A DNA stretch of 64,000 bases from Pacificispira sp033344895 (GTDB taxonomy: Bacteria > Pseudomonadota > Alphaproteobacteria > UBA8366 > Aestuariispiraceae): positions 1,240,001 to 1,304,000 of the forward strand of contig OZ245920.1 of assembly GCA_965229685.1 (NCBI GenBank), given 5' to 3'. The notes under the pieces were generated by a model. It made no database searches and was not told the DNA's origin. It saw only the letters and a list, made by a program, of their open reading frames with translations. This document shows positions 43,149-52,244 of this stretch, piece after piece. The translations under genes were made by a program, and so were the position numbers. Position 1 is the first letter of the stretch. Each line of letters starts with the position of its first letter.

Positions 43149-44099
43149 TCAGGCCCCGGCGGCGCGTGTGTCGAGGATGACCCGCGCGCTGTGGCAGTCT
43201 TTGGCAATCTGAGTTTTCAGCGCATCCAGCCCGTCGAATTTCCGTTCGCCGCGAATGAATTCGATCAGGGCGACGCGCATATGCGTCCCGTATAGGTCGC
43301 GGTCGAAGTCGAACAGGTGGACTTCGAACTTCTCCGTCAAGCCGTCCACGGTCGGCCGCTTGCCCAGATTGGCGACGCCGTCGCACCAAACGGTCTGGCC
43401 CACCCGTCCGGTTTCAACGCCCACCCGCACGGCGTAAACGCCATAGGCTGGCCGGATATAATCGCCCAGATCCAGGTTTGCCGTCGGGAAGCCGATGGTC
43501 CGGCCGATCTGGTCGCCATGCAATACCTCGCCTTCGATCTCGAAGGGCCGGCCCAGCAGGGCGGCGGCCTGACCGGGTTGACCACCGGCCAGATAATCCC
43601 GAATCCGGGTCGAGGAATATATTTCTCCAGTCGCGGAAGCTGAGGGTTCGATCACCAGGGTCTCGAACCGACCGTCCGCCTTCAGTGTCTCGATATCGCC
43701 GGTGCGCCCGCGGCCGAACTTGAAATCGTAGCCCACGACCAGGACGCCGACGCCGATCCCGTCGACCAGGACCGACTGAATGAATGCCTCCGCCTCCAGT
43801 GCCGCCAGCGATCCGTCAAAGTTCAGGCAGATCAGGGAATCCACGCCCAGCGCCTGCAACTGATGGGCCTTGTTGGTGAAGGGGGTGAGGCGGAAGGGTG
43901 GGTCGTCCTTCCGGAAATAGGCGCGCGGATGGGGTTCGAACGTCATGACCGCCAGATCGACTCCGCGTTCCTCCGCGATCTCTCCGGCCTGGCCGATTAC
44001 CGATTGATGGCCGCGATGCACCCCGTCGAAATTGCCCAAAGCAACGACCGCGCCCCGGCGTTCTGCCGGAAAGTCGGCGGTTTCCCTGAAAATCTGCAT
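43149..44099 (-). CDS. ribF: Bifunctional riboflavin kinase / FAD synthetase
   Basis: 316 residues. The N-terminal FAD-synthetase nucleotidyltransferase domain has ALGNFDGVHRGHQSVI, and the C-terminal flavokinase has the GRTIGFPTANLDL and YGVYAVRV motifs with the GTHMRVALIEFIRGERKF end. It makes FMN and then FAD. The length and both active sites are complete. Confidence 0.96.
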   Translation of the reverse strand: MQIFRETADFPAERRGAVVALGNFDGVHRGHQSVIGQAGEIAEERGVDLAVMTFEPHPRAYFRKDDPPFRLTPFTNKAHQLQALGVDSLICLNFDGSLAALEAEAFIQSVLVDGIGVGVLVVGYDFKFGRGRTGDIETLKADGRFETLVIEPSASATGEIYSSTRIRDYLAGGQPGQAAALLGRPFEIEGEVLHGDQIGRTIGFPTANLDLGDYIRPAYGVYAVRVGVETGRVGQTVWCDGVANLGKRPTVDGLTEKFEVHLFDFDRDLYGTHMRVALIEFIRGERKFDGLDALKTQIAKDCHSARVILDTRAAGA

Positions 44100-44171
44100 G
44101 AAAGCGTGCCGCTCCGGCTGGTATGACTGGCTGTTGGCAGGTTAGCCGTTTCCGCCTGCACTGAAAACGCC

Positions 44172-44648
44172 TCAGGCGGAGGCCGCCTTGGTCGCTTCTT
44201 CCTCCGATCGGCTGCGCACCATCATCTTGGCCTCGCCATCGCATACCAGCTTGTCGCCGACGGACGCCGTGGTCTTGCAGATGATACGTTTCTTCTCCGG
44301 GATGATGTCCAGAATGACCGCCTTGGCCGTGACCGTGTCACCGGCGCGAACAGGGGCCAGGAATTTCAGATCCTGACTGAGGTAGATACAGCCCGGCCCG
44401 GGCATTTTCATACCCAGAACCGTTGAGATCAGACTGGCCGTCAGCATGCCGTGGGCAATCCGGCCCTTGAACATCGTGTCGGCAGCGAAATCCTCGTTCA
44501 CATGGACTGGATTCATGTCCCCCGTCACCCCGGAGAACAATACGATATCCGCTTCCGTGATGGTCTTGGCAAAGACCGCCGTCATGCCGACCGACAGGTC
44601 CTCGATGAAAAAACCGTTCAGGTCGGTATGCAGTCGCGGACTGTCCAT
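44172..44648 (-). CDS. MaoC-family (R)-specific enoyl-CoA hydratase (PhaJ-like)
   Basis: 158 residues with the hot-dog-fold hydratase-2 motif FSGVTGDMNPVHVNEDFA (catalytic Asp and His), then FKGRIAHGMLTASLIS. It converts trans-2-enoyl-CoA to (R)-3-hydroxyacyl-CoA, which links beta-oxidation to polyhydroxyalkanoate synthesis in PhaJ-type members. A TGC-N3-GCAA element like those before the phasin gene lies 63 bp upstream of its start, supporting a PHA role. Confidence 0.85.
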   Translation of the reverse strand: MDSPRLHTDLNGFFIEDLSVGMTAVFAKTITEADIVLFSGVTGDMNPVHVNEDFAADTMFKGRIAHGMLTASLISTVLGMKMPGPGCIYLSQDLKFLAPVRAGDTVTAKAVILDIIPEKKRIICKTTASVGDKLVCDGEAKMMVRSRSEEEATKAASA

Positions 44649-44711
44649 GGGAAAGGCTCCTCGGCGTTATACTGGCATGCGGGCCCGAAATCTGCGGGCC
44701 CGCGGCTGATG

Positions 44712-44723
44712 CTGCGCTGCAAC
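44712..44723. promoter_or_regulatory. PhaR-like element upstream of the PhaJ-like gene
   Basis: CTGCGCTGCAAC matches CTGC-N3-GCAAC, the same core as the two phasin-promoter copies, and lies 63 bp before the hydratase start. Confidence 0.4.
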
Positions 44724-44770
44724 GCTAGCGACTACGCCGCGAGGCGGCAAGTCCGGAACGGGGCGCGGGT

Positions 44771-46186
44771 TCAGGCCTGCCCGCGAGGATCGATGGGCAG
44801 GCCCGTTGCCAGGCCTGCCGCCGCCTCGAAATGCCGTGCATGGCCGAGAACGCGTCCTTCGCCCCGCGGCCCGCCGACAAACTGGATACCCACCGGCAGA
44901 CCGTCCGTTGTGAATCCGGCCGGTACAGACACCGACGGCATCGCCGTCAAGGTGATGGCCGAGACCATGGCAAGCCAGTGGATGTAGTTGTCGAACCGCT
45001 GGCCGTTCACTTCGTCGACCCAGAGCTGCTCGGCCGGGTAAGGGGGCACGATGGAGGTTGGGCAGACAAAGGCGTCGAATCCGCGTTCCGTCAGCAGCGA
45101 TACCGCATCCATGTAGATGGCGCCGCGGCTGCGCTGGGCTGCTGCGATGTCATCCGCCGTCAGGCCCATGCCGTATTCGATGTTCCAGATCACATCGTCC
45201 TTCAACTTGGCACGCAGGGCCGGATCGCCATATTTGTCGCGGTGTCCGTTGACGAAACCCAGACCACGCAGGACCTTGAATGTTTCGATGGCCTCGCTGA
45301 AGTCCGGGCAGGACTCCACCAGTTCGACACCCATGTCGCGCAGGCGTTCCAATGCGCTCTCGAACACGGTCTGCACCGCCGGGTCGACCGGAATGATGCC
45401 GCCCAGGTCCAGACTGTAGGCGATCCTTTTCGGCGGCGCGGTCTGGCGGCACGTTTCCCGGAAGGAAGGGGTGGGTGCCGGTTGGCTGATCGGGTCACGG
45501 GGATCGCGGCCGGCCATGGCGTCGAGCATAAGGGCCGTGTCTTCCACGGTGCGGCCCATCGGACCTTCAACACTCATTGTACCGAACGGGTCACCGGGGT
45601 TGAGGCGCGGTACGCAACCGGGGCTGGGTCGCAGCCCGACGACGCCGCAAAAACTGGCCGGCGTCCGCAGGCTGCCGCCCAGATCGGACCCGCTGGCGAG
45701 CCAGCATTGCCCGGTCGCGAGGGCCACTGCCGATCCACCGGACGACCCCGCGCAACTCCTGGAGATATCCCAGGGATTGCGGGTGATGCCGAAGACCGCA
45801 TTGAACGTATTGGCGCCGGCGCCGAATTCCGGCGTGTTGGTCTTGCCGATCGGAATTGCGCCATTGGCTTCGAGATTGGCGGCCGGTATGTCGGTGAAAT
45901 CAGGGATGAAGTCTTCGAAAATCGGCGAACCATAGGTACAGCGGACGCTGGCCAGCTCAGTCAGATCCTTGATTCCGACCGGCAGGCCGGCAAGCAGGCT
46001 GTTCCGGTCCGCCTTCGCCGCCTGTGCTTCCGCGCGGTCGCGACAGCGGGTAACCATCGCATTGACCGTACCGTCCACCGCGTCGATCCGGTCGAAAGCC
46101 GCCGCGATCATCTCCATCGGCGTGACATCGCCGGATTTCAGAAGGTCGACGGCATCGCAGGCGGTCAGGCGGATCAGGTCGGTCAT
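44771..46186 (-). CDS. Amidase-signature-family amidase
   Basis: 471 residues from ATG 46186. The Ser-cisSer-Lys triad is present: K73 (GIKDLTE), S148 or S149 (AGSSGGSA) and S172 (GSDLGGSLRTP). Length is normal. The open frame continues 156 codons further upstream, but that part overlaps the divergent COG0523 gene and is not homologous. Substrate unknown: AS-family enzymes act on varied carboxamides. Confidence 0.9.
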   Translation of the reverse strand: MTDLIRLTACDAVDLLKSGDVTPMEMIAAAFDRIDAVDGTVNAMVTRCRDRAEAQAAKADRNSLLAGLPVGIKDLTELASVRCTYGSPIFEDFIPDFTDIPAANLEANGAIPIGKTNTPEFGAGANTFNAVFGITRNPWDISRSCAGSSGGSAVALATGQCWLASGSDLGGSLRTPASFCGVVGLRPSPGCVPRLNPGDPFGTMSVEGPMGRTVEDTALMLDAMAGRDPRDPISQPAPTPSFRETCRQTAPPKRIAYSLDLGGIIPVDPAVQTVFESALERLRDMGVELVESCPDFSEAIETFKVLRGLGFVNGHRDKYGDPALRAKLKDDVIWNIEYGMGLTADDIAAAQRSRGAIYMDAVSLLTERGFDAFVCPTSIVPPYPAEQLWVDEVNGQRFDNYIHWLAMVSAITLTAMPSVSVPAGFTTDGLPVGIQFVGGPRGEGRVLGHARHFEAAAGLATGLPIDPRGQA

Positions 46187-46292
46187 GGCGTGGCTTTCAA
46201 ATGGAAATGCGGGACGGAAGTTGAAAAGACGGTGACGAAACCCTACAGCAAGGTCAACCGGATCAGCCATACGAGAAAGGGACAGTCCCGCG

Positions 46293-47372
46293 ATGACCGA
46301 TGATGCCAGCCAGAACGTGACCGACCCGATGCTGGACCGGATTCCGGTCAGTGTCCTGACTGGCTTCCTGGGATCCGGCAAGACGACGGTGCTGAACCGG
46401 CTGCTTAAGAATCCGGACATGGGGCAGGCCGCAGTCGTCATCAACGAGTTCGGGGAAGTCGGAATCGACAACCTGCTGGTCGAAAGCGCCAGCGAGGATA
46501 TGGTGGTCATGGATTCCGGCTGTTTGTGCTGCACCATTCGGGGCGATCTGATCGAGACGCTGAGAGGTCTGATCCGGCGGCGCTGGCGCGGCGAGGTGCC
46601 TGCCTTCGAGCGACTGGTCATCGAAACGACCGGTCTGGCCGACCCGGCGCCCATCCTTCACACCCTAATGACCGATCCGGTGATTTCGGCCCGCTATCGC
46701 CTGGATGGCGTTATTGCAACGGTCGATGCGACGGCGGGGGCGGCGACCCTCGACGCGCAGCCGGAGGCCGTGAAGCAGGCCGCGGTCGCCGATCGCATCC
46801 TGCTGACCAAGACCGATCTCGCGCCGCATAATGCCGACCTGATCGAACGCCTGGGCGGGATCAACCCGGCCGCGCCGGTCCTGCCAGTGGTGCAGGGGGC
46901 GGTGAATCCGGCAGACCTGTTCGGCAGCGGACTTTACGATCCGGCCACGAAGTCGCCGGACGTTGCCCGTTGGCTGGCGGAGGAAGCCTATGCCGACAGC
47001 GGGCATGGGCATCATGATCACGGTCATGATCACGGGCGCGCACATGACCACGACCGAAACCGTCATGACGACCGGATCCGATCCTTTGTCATCCGCTACG
47101 ACGCGCCGATTGCATGGGATTCCTTCGTCGAATGGATCGAGGCCCTGATCTCGACCCACGGCGCAAACCTGCTGCGGATGAAGGGCATCCTGAATGTGAA
47201 GGAAGCACAGGGCCCGGTTGCCGTTCACGGCGTGCAGCATGTCTTCCACCCGCCCGCCATGCTGGAATCCTGGCCTCAGGGGGACGATCAGGTATCGCGC
47301 ATCGTCATTATTGCCCGGGACCTGAATCAGGATCCGGTCGAGAAGATGTTCCGGGCCTTTATGGAGGTCTAG
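46293..47372 (+). CDS. COG0523 (CobW-family) GTP-dependent metallochaperone
   Basis: 359 residues. Walker A K30 is in GFLGSGKTT, the metal-binding C77-L-C79-C80 motif is in the nucleotide domain, and the guanine-specificity LTKTDL motif follows. A histidine-rich loop (about residues 231-252, about ten His) separates the GTPase from the C-terminal CobW domain. Family members deliver zinc or cobalt to target enzymes. It is divergent from the amidase gene; no Zur-like site was identified. Confidence 0.9.
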   Translation: MTDDASQNVTDPMLDRIPVSVLTGFLGSGKTTVLNRLLKNPDMGQAAVVINEFGEVGIDNLLVESASEDMVVMDSGCLCCTIRGDLIETLRGLIRRRWRGEVPAFERLVIETTGLADPAPILHTLMTDPVISARYRLDGVIATVDATAGAATLDAQPEAVKQAAVADRILLTKTDLAPHNADLIERLGGINPAAPVLPVVQGAVNPADLFGSGLYDPATKSPDVARWLAEEAYADSGHGHHDHGHDHGRAHDHDRNRHDDRIRSFVIRYDAPIAWDSFVEWIEALISTHGANLLRMKGILNVKEAQGPVAVHGVQHVFHPPAMLESWPQGDDQVSRIVIIARDLNQDPVEKMFRAFMEV

Positions 47373-48202
47373 CGACCGTTGAGGACCCGCTTCTGGTCCT
47401 GCGCCAGACCTGCCAGCATCTGCTCAAGCTGTGACAGGCTGCCCGCGTCGTAGCGCTGCTCCAGTCGTTGACGTCCCTCTACGTCGAACAGCGTTTCCGC
47501 GAGTTCCTTGTAGAGCGCCGACATCAGCTTGTGGAATTCCATGTCGCCGAAATGCCAAGCCTTTTCCGCATCGGACTTGGCGGCGGGCATGGTGCGTTCG
47601 AAGAAGCTGACCATCCAGCCGCGCCGCTTCGGGACATCCAGGAAGTAGCGCGAGATATAGATCAGGATATCGTTGACCAGTACCTGCGCCACCGGGCGCT
47701 CATGCAGCCGTTCCCAATCCAGAGAGCCACCCTCCTTGGCGCGCAGGGATTCGATCATTTCGCGTGCCCGGTCCTCATATTCGTCAAACAGTTCAGGACC
47801 GACCATCTGGTGCAGGGCCTGGATGAAGGCGGGAATGATCCGGCGGGAGAGAGTGCGCCCCGGAACGGGATCCTTGTCGCGGTCAGGCAGCAGGTGGACG
47901 AAGCGCGCAACGATCAGACGCTCCAGCGGAAACTTCCGCATGCGTGCATAATAGGATTCCTCGAACTGCTGCTGCAGACCGACCCATGTCGAATCGCACA
48001 GGCCGCGCAGGGTCGGATCCTGATCGTAGCTGTACGCATTGACCACCGCCTGGATGTCGCGCGCCGTCAGTTTGCCGTCGCCGCGCGCTGAATGCGCCGC
48101 CAGCCGGTCGATCAGCAACTGGCTGACACGATGGGCGAACTCGCCCAGTTTTTCGGCGCCGGGTGAGGCGGCTGTCACGGAATTTCCCTTATCGTCGGCC
48201 AT
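47369..48202 (-). CDS. Conserved-looking helical protein of unknown function
   Basis: A 277-residue soluble, mostly helical protein rich in Arg, Glu and aromatic residues, with no signal peptide. The AVVNAYSYDQDPTLRGLCDSTW and FPLERLIVARFVHLLP segments look like conserved blocks. I do not recognise a family. The coding bias matches the neighbours, and its stop overlaps the convergent COG0523 gene by 4 bp. Confidence 0.7.
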   Translation of the reverse strand: MADDKGNSVTAASPGAEKLGEFAHRVSQLLIDRLAAHSARGDGKLTARDIQAVVNAYSYDQDPTLRGLCDSTWVGLQQQFEESYYARMRKFPLERLIVARFVHLLPDRDKDPVPGRTLSRRIIPAFIQALHQMVGPELFDEYEDRAREMIESLRAKEGGSLDWERLHERPVAQVLVNDILIYISRYFLDVPKRRGWMVSFFERTMPAAKSDAEKAWHFGDMEFHKLMSALYKELAETLFDVEGRQRLEQRYDAGSLSQLEQMLAGLAQDQKRVLNGR

Positions 48203-48348
48203 TATCGTCTTTCCAATCGCTCCTGGACATTAGGTATCGCCCTGCCGGGACTTGATTTCAAGCGGCCCGGCCAAGATAGTCACGGCGCGGCGGGACGGAC
48301 CGGCCGCCCTGGACACCGGTGCCCCGTCATCCCGAAGGACCCACCCCG

Positions 48349-50025
48349 ATGACCGATCGCCTCACCGTCGCATTGGCGCAGCTCAACCCGACCGTCGGGG
48401 ACGTCACCGGCAATGCCGCACTGGCACGCAAGGCGCGTGCCGAAGCCGCCGCCGCGGGCGCGGACCTGCTGCTTCTGCCGGAACTCTTCCTGTCGGGATA
48501 TCAGCCGGAAGATCTGGTTTTGAAGCCATTCTTCCTGGACAAGCTTGAGGAGGCGGCGGCCGCCCTTGCCGCGGAAACCGCAGATGGCGGTCCGGATGTG
48601 CTGTTGCCGACCCCCTGGCGCGGCGATGGTACAAAGCCCCGCAATGCGGTGCTTTATCTTACCGGTGGGCGTATCGAGACCGCTCGCTACAAGCACGATC
48701 TGCCGAATTACGGTGTCTTCGATGAGAAGCGCGTCTTTGAGGCCGGACCGATGCCGGGCCCGATCAGCATCAAGGGCGTGCGAATCGGGGTCCCGATCTG
48801 CGAAGACATTTGGACCGCCGACGTCGTCGAATGTCTGGACGAGTCCGGCGCGGAGATCCTTCTGGTCCCGAATGGCAGTCCCTATGAGGACGGCAAGGAA
48901 GACGTGCGCATCCAACTGGGCGTCAACCGCGTGCGCGAAAGCGGCCTGCCCATTGCCTATCTCAATCAGGTCGGCGGTCAGGACGAGCTGGTCTATGACG
49001 GATCGTCCTTCGTGATGAACCCGGATTTCAGCCTTGCGATCCAGATGCCTGCTTTCGAGGACACGATTTCGATTGCGGTGTTCGAGCGTGGGCGTGACGG
49101 CTGGACGTGCCTGCCGGGTGACCGGGTCAAACCGCCGGAACGGCTGGAATCCATCTATCGGGCGATGACCCTGGGATTGCGCGATTACGTGCGCAAGAAC
49201 GGCTTCCCCGGCGTTGTCCTGGGCATGTCGGGCGGGATCGATTCGGCGCTTTCGGCCGCGGTTGCCGTCGACGCGCTGGGGCCGGATGCCGTGCATTGCG
49301 TGATGATGCCGTCGCCCTATACCAGCCAGGACAGCCTGGATGATGCCGCCGCGGCCTGCGGTCTGCTGGGGGTTCGGCTGGACGAAGTGAATATCGGCCC
49401 GGCCATGACGGCGTTTCAGGAAATGCTGGCGCCGATTTTTGGAGAATCCGAGAGCGGCGTGACGGAGGAAAACATCCAGTCCCGGTCCCGTGGCCTGACC
49501 TTGATGGCAATTTCCAACAAGCACGGCGCCATGGTGCTGACAACCGGCAACAAGTCGGAGATGTCGACGGGATACGCCACGCTCTATGGCGATATGTGCG
49601 GCGGCTATTCGGTGCTGAAGGACATCTACAAGAGTGACGTTTTCCGCCTGTGCGAATGGCGGAACGAAGGGTTGTCGCGGAATGACGACCCCCTGCTGAA
49701 GGGGCCGGCCGGCGCCGTTATGCCGGAACGGATCATCACGAAACCGCCTTCGGCCGAGTTGAAGCCGGACCAAAAGGATGCGGACAGCCTGCCGCCCTAT
49801 GACGTGCTGGACGATATTCTCAACTGCCTGATTGAGCGCGAGATGTCGGTGCCGGAAATTGCGGATCGCGGCCATCCGCCCGAACTGGTGCAGCGGGTCT
49901 GGCGGATGCTGGACATCGCCGAGTACAAGCGGCGTCAGGCCCCCCCGGGGGTCAAGATCACGGCCCGTGCCTTTGGCCGCGACCGCCGCTATCCGATCAC
50001 CAACGGTTTCCGGAAAATCCTGTGA
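48349..50025 (+). CDS. nadE: Glutamine-dependent NAD+ synthetase
   Basis: 558 residues from ATG 48349. The N-terminal nitrilase-type glutaminase triad is E45 (LLPELFLSGY), K115 (RYKHDLPNY) and C151 (PICEDIW). The C-terminal ATP pyrophosphatase domain has the P-loop LGMSGGIDSALS and TGNKSEMSTGYATLYGDM. It amidates nicotinic-acid adenine dinucleotide to NAD+. The HAD gene start overlaps its stop. Confidence 0.96.
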   Translation: MTDRLTVALAQLNPTVGDVTGNAALARKARAEAAAAGADLLLLPELFLSGYQPEDLVLKPFFLDKLEEAAAALAAETADGGPDVLLPTPWRGDGTKPRNAVLYLTGGRIETARYKHDLPNYGVFDEKRVFEAGPMPGPISIKGVRIGVPICEDIWTADVVECLDESGAEILLVPNGSPYEDGKEDVRIQLGVNRVRESGLPIAYLNQVGGQDELVYDGSSFVMNPDFSLAIQMPAFEDTISIAVFERGRDGWTCLPGDRVKPPERLESIYRAMTLGLRDYVRKNGFPGVVLGMSGGIDSALSAAVAVDALGPDAVHCVMMPSPYTSQDSLDDAAAACGLLGVRLDEVNIGPAMTAFQEMLAPIFGESESGVTEENIQSRSRGLTLMAISNKHGAMVLTTGNKSEMSTGYATLYGDMCGGYSVLKDIYKSDVFRLCEWRNEGLSRNDDPLLKGPAGAVMPERIITKPPSAELKPDQKDADSLPPYDVLDDILNCLIEREMSVPEIADRGHPPELVQRVWRMLDIAEYKRRQAPPGVKITARAFGRDRRYPITNGFRKIL

Positions 50026-50669
50026 TCATCTTCGATTGCGATGGCGTGTTGGTCGATACGGAATCGATTTCCAACCGACTTCTGGCGGAAGCGATCACGG
50101 AAGCCGGAAGGCCGATGACGATGGAGGAATCGGTCCGCCGCTATAAGGGCGGTCGGATAAAATCCCTGCCACGGCAGATCGAAAGCGAATTCGGGATTGA
50201 GCTTGGTCCCGACTTCCTGGATCGGTTCTTTGAAAAGCAATTCGCTGCGCTGGCGCGGGAGACAAAGGCGATTCCCGGCGTGCGGGCGGTGATCGATCGG
50301 CTGGTCGCCCACGGCCGCGGATTCTGCGTCGCCAGCCAGGCCTCGGTCGCCAAGATGAAGATCTCGCTCGGACGCTGCGAGCTCTGGCCGTTGTTCGAGG
50401 GACGTGTGTTTTCTTCGGACATGGTCGCGAATCCAAAACCGGCGCCGGACCTGTTTCTGCATGCTGCCCGCACCATGGGCTGGTCGCCGGAAGACTGCAC
50501 CGTGATCGAGGATTCCGCGACCGGCGTCCGAGGGGCGGTCGCGGCGGGGATGCGGGTCATCGGGTTCAGCCGTGATACGGACGAAGCCGAACTGCGCGCC
50601 GCCGGGGCCCATGTCATCGTGCCGGAGATGGCTCAGGTCGCGGGACTTCTATTCGATCGGCGGAAATAA
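50022..50669 (+). CDS. HAD-superfamily phosphatase (phosphoglycolate phosphatase / beta-PGM-like)
   Basis: 215 residues starting at GTG 50022, which overlaps the nadE stop (GTGA), so translation is coupled. HAD motif I is FDCDGVLVDTE, motif II is CVASQAS, motif III is NPKPAPDLF, and motif IV is VIEDSATGVRGAVAAGM. The helical cap is C1-type. The substrate is an undefined sugar phosphate or nucleotide. Confidence 0.9.
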   Translation: MIIFDCDGVLVDTESISNRLLAEAITEAGRPMTMEESVRRYKGGRIKSLPRQIESEFGIELGPDFLDRFFEKQFAALARETKAIPGVRAVIDRLVAHGRGFCVASQASVAKMKISLGRCELWPLFEGRVFSSDMVANPKPAPDLFLHAARTMGWSPEDCTVIEDSATGVRGAVAAGMRVIGFSRDTDEAELRAAGAHVIVPEMAQVAGLLFDRRK

Positions 50670-50671
50670 GG

Positions 50672-51574
50672 TCAGGCGATCAGTTTGCGTGCGGCGACTT
50701 CCAGGGATTCCAGACTTTCCTGAATGGTCTGGCCACTGGTGTCGACCCGGGCGTCGGCCTGGCGGTAGGCGGGTTCCCGCGCTGCCAGAATGGCTTTCAG
50801 ATCTTCCATGGCCTCTTCGTTTTTCGCCATCGGGCGCAGATCGCCCTGGGCGATGACGCGGCTCATATGTTCCTCCGGCTGGGCCTGGATCCAGATCGTG
50901 TGGCAGCGGTCGAGGAGGAGCTGGAAGGTCGAGGATTCGGAAACGATGCCGCCGCCGGTCGCAATGATCGCCGTCTTGTTCTCGTTGACGATATTCTCCA
51001 GGGCCCGTCGTTCCAGGCGTCGGAAGGCCGGCTGGCCACTCAGCGCCATGATTTCACCGACGCTGCCGCCATAGTCCCGTTCCACGATACGGTTCAGTTC
51101 GACAAAGGGCACATCCATGCGCTCTGCGAGAAGGCGGCCCAGGGTCGATTTGCCGCCGCCGCGCAGGCCGATCAGCGCTATGCGTTTGGCCTTGGCGGGG
51201 GAGGGACCTTCGGGGGTATCCCCGGTTCGGCCAATGGCATTCAGGGCGTCACGCGCTTCCGGCAGCAGGTTGGGCGGAAGGGCACGCAGCCGCGCAATCA
51301 GCGGCGCCAGTTCCGGCGCTGTCTCGGCGCCGGCTTCGCCCGTGACAAGCTGCGCCAGCGGATAATCGACCGCCGTTGCAATCTGCCGCAGCACCGCGAC
51401 AGTCGGATTGCCGGACCCGCCTTCCAACTGTGCCAGATAGCGTTCTGAAACGCCGGAATCCCGTGCCAGGATCCGCCGCGCCATGCCGCGTTTCGCGCGG
51501 GCTTCCCGTACCCGGGCGCCCAGGGCGGCGAGGTAGGCTTTCAGGGCCGGATCCTCGGCCAGTTTGTCACTCAT
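50672..51574 (-). CDS. boxR: BoxR/BzdR-type regulator: XRE helix-turn-helix plus shikimate-kinase-like domain
   Basis: 300 residues from ATG 51574. An XRE-type DNA-binding domain (about 20-77, with RILARDSGVSERYLAQLEGG) and a linker precede a shikimate-kinase-like domain (about 128-300) with P-loop K142 (GLRGGGKSTLG) and ATGGGIVSE. This two-domain architecture is diagnostic of the BzdR/BoxR repressors that sense benzoyl-CoA in aromatic degraders. It is divergent from the flavodoxin-to-dienoyl-CoA-reductase operon, with two direct repeats in the gap. Confidence 0.9.
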   Translation of the reverse strand: MSDKLAEDPALKAYLAALGARVREARAKRGMARRILARDSGVSERYLAQLEGGSGNPTVAVLRQIATAVDYPLAQLVTGEAGAETAPELAPLIARLRALPPNLLPEARDALNAIGRTGDTPEGPSPAKAKRIALIGLRGGGKSTLGRLLAERMDVPFVELNRIVERDYGGSVGEIMALSGQPAFRRLERRALENIVNENKTAIIATGGGIVSESSTFQLLLDRCHTIWIQAQPEEHMSRVIAQGDLRPMAKNEEAMEDLKAILAAREPAYRQADARVDTSGQTIQESLESLEVAARKLIA

Positions 51575-51628
51575 CAGACCCCCAGGCGGCGGTTTATCAG
51601 GCCGCTCTTCTGTGTCGATGTGAAAAAA

Positions 51629-51641
51629 TGCACTATGGTTC
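51629..51641. promoter_or_regulatory. BoxR-type operator, repeat 1
   Basis: TGCACTATGGTTC, 12 of 13 identical to the repeat at 51660 and in the same orientation. TGCA-containing repeats are the reported target type for BzdR/BoxR. Confidence 0.6.
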
Positions 51642-51659
51642 TTTCCACATCCAGTAACA

Positions 51660-51672
51660 TGCACTATAGTTC
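51660..51672. promoter_or_regulatory. BoxR-type operator, repeat 2
   Basis: TGCACTATAGTTC, exactly 31 bp (three helical turns) from repeat 1, so both would face the same side of the DNA. It lies 63 bp before the flavodoxin start. Confidence 0.6.
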
Positions 51673-51735
51673 CTAAATCACCCGTACGGCAAGTGCGGCG
51701 GTTTTGGGATAGAGAAGAAGCAGGATAGGCGACGG

Positions 51736-52200
51736 ATGAGCAATGAGGTCAAGATTCTCGTCGGCACGATGACCGGCACGGCGGAACTGGTGGCGGATGA
51801 AATCGTCGACGTTCTGGAAGACAAGGGTGCGGATGTCGAAGTCCTCCTCATGGACGACCTGAAGCCCGACGCGCTGACGTCCGGTCCGCTGTACATCATT
51901 TGCACCTCCACCTACGGGCAGGGGGACGTCCCCGACAATGCCCAGGACTTCTTTGAGGCACTGGAAGAGTCGAAACCGGACCTGTCCGGCCTGCATTACG
52001 GAGTCTTCGCGCTGGGCGATCGGACCTACATGCAGACCTTCTGTTTCGGTGGCAAGAAGTTCGACGAACTGTTCGAGAAGCTGGGCGCCAAGCGGCTAGG
52101 CGACCGGCGGGAGCATGACGCGTCTTCCGGCGAACTGCCTGAAGACGTCGCGGCCGAATGGGCTGCCGAATGGTATGAAGGCAGCCTTGCCGCCGCCTGA
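51736..52200 (+). CDS. Flavodoxin-domain protein (MioC-like)
   Basis: A 154-residue short-chain flavodoxin. The phosphate-binding loop is GTMTGTAELVADE (residues 10-22), followed by STYGQGDVPDNA and FALGDRTYMQTFC, the FMN isoalloxazine loops. It is first in the operon opposite the BoxR-type regulator, so it is probably an electron carrier for a redox step of the aromatic-CoA pathway; its partner is not visible. Confidence 0.88.
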   Translation: MSNEVKILVGTMTGTAELVADEIVDVLEDKGADVEVLLMDDLKPDALTSGPLYIICTSTYGQGDVPDNAQDFFEALEESKPDLSGLHYGVFALGDRTYMQTFCFGGKKFDELFEKLGAKRLGDRREHDASSGELPEDVAAEWAAEWYEGSLAAA

Positions 52201-52244
52201 CCCGACGCATTGATCCAGCCAATCGCGCAGAACCGGGGGTAGCG

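Noticed and set aside
46187..46654. Long N-terminal extension of the amidase
   Set aside because: It overlaps the divergent COG0523 gene and has no amidase homology; the ATG at 46186 gives a normal-length enzyme.
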